From NCBI RefSeq assembly GCF_019320115.1, contig NC_089587.1:82799528-82863527 (forward strand): a stretch of DNA of 64,000 bases, written 5' to 3'. Numbering within the stretch: position 1 is the stretch's first letter; each line of letters begins with the position of its first letter. The notes beneath the pieces were generated by a model. The model was not told the origin of the DNA, made no database searches, and saw nothing but the letters and a program-made list of their open reading frames with translations. The position numbers and the translations under genes are program-made. Shown in pieces: positions 58,001-64,000 of this stretch. Source of the DNA: Miscanthus floridulus (lineage: Eukaryota; Streptophyta; Magnoliopsida; Poales; Poaceae).

Positions 58001-60690
58001 AATGAGCATATTCAGATATTGCAGCCAAAGGTGTGACGAACGCATCGACGTTTCATCTCTGTGAACAAGCAGGCAATTATACTAAAAAAATGTCAAGATC
58101 TCCATCTAAATAGAACGGTGTGGGATCTTATTCCAGAGGTCATTGGTACTGTTCACACAAAAATATGACGATATGATCAACACACAGCAAGCCAGATAAT
58201 CTTGACGGAGTGAACCCGAAGATCTGCTTAGCTTAGACACAAGAACGGCCGGTTTCGGGACCAAAGACATGACAGTCAATTTGACCCTGCAATTGACAAG
58301 TAGAGAATAATCAGTAGTTTAAGGTGAAATATGTCGGTGTTGCACTAGACAGTTTCAATATGTGGCCAAATAGCCGATTGATATGGCCATCGACTACAGA
58401 GTCGACATCCAGCAATAAAGCAATATAAGAAAACATCATCGGCTAAATAGAACATGATCAGTATAAAACGTTGAGCCGATAAGTTTGATAAAAAGAGTAT
58501 AACACGCGAACAATCGACCGTTTACCATAAATGAATTTATAAACTATCTGAATCTAATCTATTATCATCAACAGTGATGTTCGATCGGATTAATGCAACT
58601 ATGATAATGATAACAAACTAAAGCCAAAGAATCTATAAAACCGTCTATATGTCAACAGATTTATGAAAACATGCCATATGTGTGAGAGCATAGGTAATCG
58701 GCTAAAATAGCCGATACAGGCATAGCAAACAAACAGAGTACATATCTTGATCATGAGCAAAACCAATAATCGATAATTTCTAATCTAAAGTCTTACCAGT
58801 GAGGTTCGACCGGATTGATGCAGCTATGCTAGTGTCATTAGATTAGATCTCATTAACTAGTGAGCTTATTCAAGATTGAAACTTGTCTTTGGATGCATAC
58901 TATGTTTAATTGGAATAGAGATAAAACAATCGATCTAGCGGAATTAAGTCATCAATTATGAGATTTAAAGCATAACCAGATCAAAGGATGACCAATTAAA
59001 ATGATATGATGCTGATCTATCTCTATCTCAATTAGTTGATTTGTTATAATTAATAATATTAATTATAACAAGATTGATAACTGGTGAATCAACCAAAAAA
59101 CAGCAAGAAAAATTTTACTAATCTTGGCAGATTCGATAACCGGTGATATTGTATTAAACAACAAATTATTTAACACAAGATCGATAACTTTGATCTATAT
59201 TATGATTCGTAAGAGATTAATCAGCTGATGCATTCTTACAAACTACGATACAGATTGATAACTAACTTATATTACAGCTCATAAAAGATCAATCAGCTAA
59301 TGCAGCTTTACAAGCACAATACAAGTCGTGATGGTACTCATAAGCAAGCTGGAGGTCGATCAGTCGATGCATCTATGTTTGCTGAAGAACTCGCCGAAAA
59401 GCTACATTACTTACTCCTAAGGGTTGGCGTGAAGCCAAAAAAAATTATGATCTGTAATCTATGATCTGTGTAGGCTGAAGATAGAAGAAGGGTGGAAGCT
59501 GTTGGATCTTAATCCTATTATGCAAAAAAACTTCATGTGTTGAAACCATATAAAATACATAGTTGTGTAGACTCCTGCTTTATTCTCGCTAGCAACCACG
59601 TCGAACTGCTGCACGAAATCCTTGCATGTTACTTGGATACGGAAAACTGAATATAATATTCCTAATAATCCTTCTGGCCGGCGGGTTAATCTCTGCATAA
59701 TTCTATACCTCCATGCTAGATTCAGGTCCATATTTTCCTCTTTCTCCATATCCGAATATGCAAGTAAAATCAGGTTGCCTGCACATAGGTTCCTGTACTT
59801 ACGCGAGACGTATGTACGCCTGCTGAATTTGGACTTTGATTTCCATACCATTCATGCGCCAAACAGCCTGCTGCCGAGAGATGGTTTGCCTTGTATCAGC
59901 TCTACATTATCAGATCTTTCCCTTACTCGGCAATGAGATGATTTAGTTTAAGCAATCTTTTGGCTTTCCTTGTTTTTTCCTTATCTAGACATGGGGAAGT
60001 CCTGGACGTGATGCATCTCAAAATAATATTTCTTGGCCGATGAGGACCTCCTGGACGTTATGTATCTCCAAATATACGTGAAGCACCTCTGTGTTGTTCC
60101 TTCCCAATGACATTTCCTTACTATGTATGAGCATCAGCGTGAAGCATTTGAGTTTATTTGGACAATTTAGTTGGTGATCGGCTAAGAAATTAAGTTATGA
60201 AGTTCGAGCAAAACATGATGTTGTTGGCGGATGTGTGATCTGTCATGCACCAGGAACAGGAATGACACGATTAGCTATTGTATATTTATCCATACAAACT
60301 CGCAAAGTTGTAATTGCACTATTGCAGTATATCATATACTCCCTACTCCTAGTCTTATTCCCTAAATAGAAGTGGCTATCTCAAGGTGTGATTGTCAAGC
60401 AATGCTATCGTTTTTCTTACACGTTTTGTTGTAAAATTCTGCAGTGGCAAGAACGATCTACGCACATAAGGAAACCTAAAGTGGAGGGTTAGTTTACTCT
60501 AATTTTAGCCTTGCAGTTGTTGAAAACATTCTGCACTACCTGTAGAATCATGATGCTACTCACTGCACTAGCATACTCACTACGCTAGCAAAGGTCAGGG
60601 AGAAAGAAAAATGTTCAAGGCTATCTGAGCTTCATGGTGGCTATTAAAGGCTTTAGGCCCATCAATCTATATCAAATTATACATAAAGGG
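58001..60690. other. AT-rich intergenic region, possible decayed LTR
   Basis: No gene supported. Words atcggcta and tagccgat recur (58369, 58436, 58480, 58693, 58708, 60177). Two similar stretches containing gttcgaycggattratgcarc occur near 58575 and 58805, suggesting remnants of a decayed retroelement. A 130-codon minus-strand open frame at 59459-59851 shows no recognisable motif and I do not call it a gene. Confidence 0.45.
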
Positions 60691-60804
60691 TTTGGGTTTA
60701 AGGCTGGACGACACGTGAGGGCCCCAGTGGCAAGCCACTGTGGTAGACCCTCACCACAGAAAATAAATTTAATATCCGTCCACATGGCCTCTATATTAGA
60801 TATT
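60691..60804. repeat. Dispersed repeat, second copy
   Basis: It matches 11530-11640 (ggccccagtggcaagcca, aaaataaatttaatat, then acatgg and tctatatt) and abuts the LTR of the third gypsy element at 60805. Confidence 0.7.
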
Positions 60805-62345
60805 TGTCGGGGACCTAATACCGGGGTACCCCAGGAGGTGGAACCAATAACCATCGAACATTAAAAACTTCTGGACGGACAAGGGCGCCGCTACGTTTCT
60901 TGCCCAAATGACGGGAGTTTGGTTCCGCCTCGCCCGACGCCTTTGGGCCAGCTCCGCCTCGCCAGAGGGCTTAGGGATAGACTCCGCCTCGCCCGACCCC
61001 CGAGGGCCAGGCTCGGTCTCGTCCAAGGGATAAGGGCCAGCTCCGCCTCGCCCGACCCCCGAGGGATGGGCTCGGTCTCGCTCGAGGGACGCCCACAGCA
61101 CTGCTTCCTGCTCTGACCCCACACGACTCCGACCTCGCGACCGGGGCTCGCGGGAAGCCTGCTCACCGTTCTTCTCCGATCGGCGCATTGAGGGCCGACT
61201 GGAGCCATCCGACCGGACGCTCCCCGTTCGGAGGGAACCAGAAGACGTGCGGAGAAAGGCAAGGCGTGGCTCATAAGTCAAAACCACTGAACCAGAGTCC
61301 ATACCCTGCGCCCCGATAGAAAAAGTACTGCCAGGGAACGACGGGATGGGTGCTTTAGACCCTTCTAGGCGTAGCAGAGCCTGAATAGTGTTGTGGGCGC
61401 GTGCTCTTCGCCCTACAGAGTTGTGGGCGCCGCCTTCAGCCCTCGGGCACGGAACCCGATATAGACATACGACAACCACTACGGTCTAGAAAAAGACTCG
61501 CGTCCTCCACAAATGACGGATATGATATCACCACGATATGGTCCCAAGGGAGCGGCACCCGCTTCATGGCCTCTCGGGTCCATCAGATCAGAGTATTCGC
61601 TTCAGCCTCCGGACGCCCCCTCCGATCAAAAGGCTTTGCCCACAGCACTGCTTCCTGCTCTGACCCCGCGACTTCGACCCCGCGACAGGGGCTCGCGGGA
61701 AGCCTGCTCACCACTCTTCTCCGACCGGCGTACTGAGGGCCGACTGGAGCCATCCGACCGGGGGCTCCCCGTTCGGAGGGAACCAGAAGACGTGCGGAGA
61801 AAGGCAAGGCATGGCTCATAAGTCAAAACCACTGTACCAGAGTCCATACCCTACGCGGGGCAGTACTCTGTAGCCATCCTGACACTCTACAGTGCATCGA
61901 CAGTATTGTAGGCGCTTATCATCCTTTCGCACCCACCGGAATAGACAACAAGGCTTGGTAGACATGAACAACAAGGCTAGGTAGCGTATGCATCCGAACC
62001 CTCTCACTTGTAAAGCCATCCCCTTCATCTATAAAAGGGGATGTGCTTCCTTCAACGAAGGGATGGACTCTTGATGAACAACACACATCACACACAGTCA
62101 AGCTGCTATCAGGCTCTTAACATCCTTTTGACCCTTCCATCAGAGATCTGGGACCAGTCCCTCTCTCGACCGTTTGTACCCCCTACTACGAACTATTTTC
62201 GGTACTAATAACATGAGCAGCAACAGACTGGACGTAGGGACATTCAGCCCGAACCAGTATAAATCTTGTGTCCATTAGCGCACCATTTGGGCCTAACGCG
62301 CATAACTATAAATTTACTCGCCAGTGCTTATTCGAAACACCGATA
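60805..62345 (+). repeat. 5' LTR of element 3
   Basis: It is about 1541 bp, beginning tgtcggggacctaat and ending gaaacaccgata; the final CA has changed to TA. It contains an internal direct duplication of about 225 bp (61087-61313 and 61627-61855, sharing cccacagcactgcttcctgc and aagacgtgcggagaaaggca), and repeated cgcctcgccc words at 60925-61080. Confidence 0.82.
62030..62037 (+). promoter_or_regulatory. TATA box in element 3 LTR
   Basis: TATAAAAG lies about 310 bp before the LTR end, in front of aggggatgtgcttcc. It would direct transcription toward gag. Confidence 0.6.
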
Positions 62346-62346
62346 G

Positions 62347-62365
62347 TTGGCGCGCTAGGTAGGGG
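62347..62365 (+). other. Primer binding site of element 3
   Basis: TTGGCGCGCTAGGTAGGGG lies one base after the LTR. The usual form has CCAGG where this has CTAGG, a C-to-T change at a CAG site. Confidence 0.82.
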
Positions 62366-62393
62366 ACTTTGCGCGTTCCAAATCTAGCCTTGG

Positions 62394-64000
62394 ATGGCTA
62401 ACCACGCAATCAGCTGGGTTCCGGGCGCACACGTGTGTTTCGGTGACTTGGATTTCATCGTCACACTGGGTGGAGAGCTAGCACTGGCCCACGCGGCCGT
62501 CCAATCTCTCTCTCTCGTCAACTTCAGCTACCGGAGGCTTGAGGGCTAGTCCGGCATCTCCCTTGGGCCCTAGTCGTCCAGGGAGGCCCCGCGCCACATC
62601 ACCCTCTCTCCGAAACGCTCCACACAGCGCGCCTCGATGGCGTTGCCGTTCAGCCTCCGCAACGCTACAGCAACCGCTGGCCACCATCTGGCACTACGCA
62701 TGGTTCAGCCACCTACGAACAGCGAGTTCATGGAGGCAATTGAACATGATCCAGAGACACTCCATGGGCTTCTCACGGAGGAACCAGAGTTGTCCTCCAG
62801 CTCTGACTCCAGCAGGGGGAGCCATCACCCTTCCCGGGAATGCTTCATGACACAAACCCCGAGGGGCACATCCAAAGCGTCTCTAGAGAGGAGGCAACCC
62901 CAACAGGCAACCCCGACGCCAGGACCGAGGGGGAGGCGGCAGCTCCATCTCACATAAGGATGGAGCAGCTAAGAGCACGAAAGCTGGAGATCGATGATGT
63001 CGGACAATAGCTTGTCCGGGAGTATTGGAAGATCGATGAGGAAATCAAGCGTCATGGAGACGGTGGGCACGCACGCGCCGCGGCCCGTGATGTGCACTAG
63101 AAGATCCTCACCGACGATGGGACTCTCCCTCACTTCACTCGGGCAAGCTAGAACATCGCCGCCGCGACGGCCTTGCTTCACAGCCTCCCGGAGGCCACCA
63201 CGTCCATGGATCATCGGGCCCACCGAGAGATTCGCACGTTGCTCGAGCACGCGGCGGCGCAGCAGGCGGAAAGCTCATTGTCTCGGCGATGCGAGCCCAA
63301 TGCCAGCCAGCGCATGCCCTCGGTACGCCCCGCCAAGGACGCATCCGTTCACCAGACACCGCCAGGCGGCACGTAGCACTCCGCTATCTCGGTACATCAA
63401 CGTCTCGGCCACAACCGTGACGTGCGTAGCACCATCGACGCCCGTAGGTGCACCCACAGTGATGGAAGGGAAGGAGCCCACCACAGCTATCATCCCTGAC
63501 ACGGCGGATGCTACGACAGTGGCGAGGACCAGAGCCCAAGCCCCGGCCTACCAGGCCCTCAGGCCTTCGGCCGACACATCCTCAACGCTGCTTTCCCACC
63601 ATGGTACCGACCGCCCACCAATATCCCTAAATATTCTGGAGAAACAAACCCTGGGATTTGGCTCGAAGACTATCGGCTTGCCTGTCAAGCCGGTGGTGCG
63701 AGTGATGACGATTTCATTATTCGTAATCTCCCGCTATTCTTGGCCGATTCGGCATGAGCGTGGTTGGAGCACCTACCGTCCAACGCCATTCAAAGTTGGG
63801 CGGATCTCATGGAGATCTTTGTGGGGAACTTCCAGGGCACGTACAAACACCCTAGAAACCCATGGGACCTGAAGAACTGCTGCCAAAAGGCCGATGAAAC
63901 CATCCGCAGGTACATCCGGCTCTTCTCCCGATAGTGCAATGAGCTCCCTAACGTCGCCGACGCCGACGTGATAGGAGCCTTCCTATCTGGGACAACCTGC
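62394..64000 (+). pseudogene. Gag of element 3, many TAG stops
   Basis: The start is the ATG at 62394 (MANHAISWVPGAHVCFGD). A variable N-terminal part is followed by QLRARKLEIDDVGQ and DEEIKRHGDGGHAR. The Retrotrans_gag core runs from about 63600 (NIPKYSGETNPGIWLEDYRL, AWLEHLPSNAIQSWADLMEI, QKADETIRRYIRLFSR). TAG codons at 63008, 63098, 63149 and 63932 stand where Gln is expected. Frame changes also occur. The coding region continues past the window. Confidence 0.78.

Larger units (their letters stand above)
60805..64000 (+). mobile_element. Ty3/gypsy Tat-type element, 5' part (element 3)
   Basis: The plus strand shows LTR, primer binding site and gag; pol and the 3' LTR lie beyond the window. 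The LTR start tgtcggggacc, the ttggcgcg primer site and the gag sequence fit Tat-type grass elements. Its gag is full of TAG codons. The 3' side is not visible, so no target duplication can be checked. Confidence 0.88.

Noticed and set aside
59459..59851. 130-codon minus-strand open frame
   Set aside because: No recognisable motif, no splice context, AT-rich intergenic setting; an opposite-strand frame of similar length overlaps it.

Overview
This window looks like nuclear DNA of a large-genome grass, probably panicoid. It holds plant-type Ty3/gypsy and Ty1/copia elements, Tourist- and hAT-type MITEs, a Pack-MULE, an intron-containing F-box gene, and a CDC26/TTM3 dicistronic locus of the kind known from plants. 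I see no bacterial, phage or organellar features.

Layout. (1) 1-8583: 5' part of a minus-strand Ty3/gypsy element of the Tat type, with two tandem arrays beyond its pol genes and its 5' LTR at 7949-8583. (2) 8584-11812: intergenic DNA with a pyrimidine-rich repeat, a non-autonomous hAT element (10292-11152) and a small dispersed repeat. (3) 11813-46795: a three-level retrotransposon nest. A minus-strand Ty1/copia element (TSD tagcg) is split by a minus-strand Tat-type gypsy element (13325-41657, TSD ctaag). That element is split in pol by a minus-strand Del/Tekay-type chromovirus (20359-35642, TSD atctg) with 4.39-kb LTRs. LTR divergence judged by eye falls in the same order: copia about 9%, gypsy about 6-7%, Tekay about 2%. 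(4) 46796-49300: MITEs and junction duplications. (5) 49322-51675: four-exon F-box gene. (6) 51839-53838: a Pack-MULE-like insertion carrying three exons of a type I inositol-polyphosphate 5-phosphatase, bounded on both sides by a 120-bp direct duplication. (7) 54904-55824: CDC26 followed by overlapping TTM3, the latter with an apparent frameshift. (8) 55825-60804: intergenic DNA with MITEs. (9) 60805-64000: 5' LTR and gag of a plus-strand Tat-type gypsy element running off the window.

The most striking feature is in the Tekay-type element. Between its primer binding site and gag lies an extra 307-codon reading frame (29558-30481, minus). Its first residues after Met are those of the histone H3 tail, ARTKQTARKSTGG. 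H3 K4 and K9 are kept, while the positions of K14, K18 and K23 are all arginine. A helical, probably coiled-coil region and a strongly acidic C-terminus follow. The same element encodes an integrase with a chromodomain, so a histone-tail mimic and a chromodomain sit in one transposon. The second unusual gene is a six-exon antisense gene (15341-18433, plus) in the middle gypsy element, whose splice phases all agree. Across all the elements, the nonsense codons I could assign are almost all TAG or TGA at former CAG, CTGG or CGA sites, which fits decay by deamination of methylated CHG and CG cytosines.

Nearly all transposon coding regions here are broken. The apparently working host genes are the F-box gene and CDC26, with TTM3 uncertain because of one frameshift.
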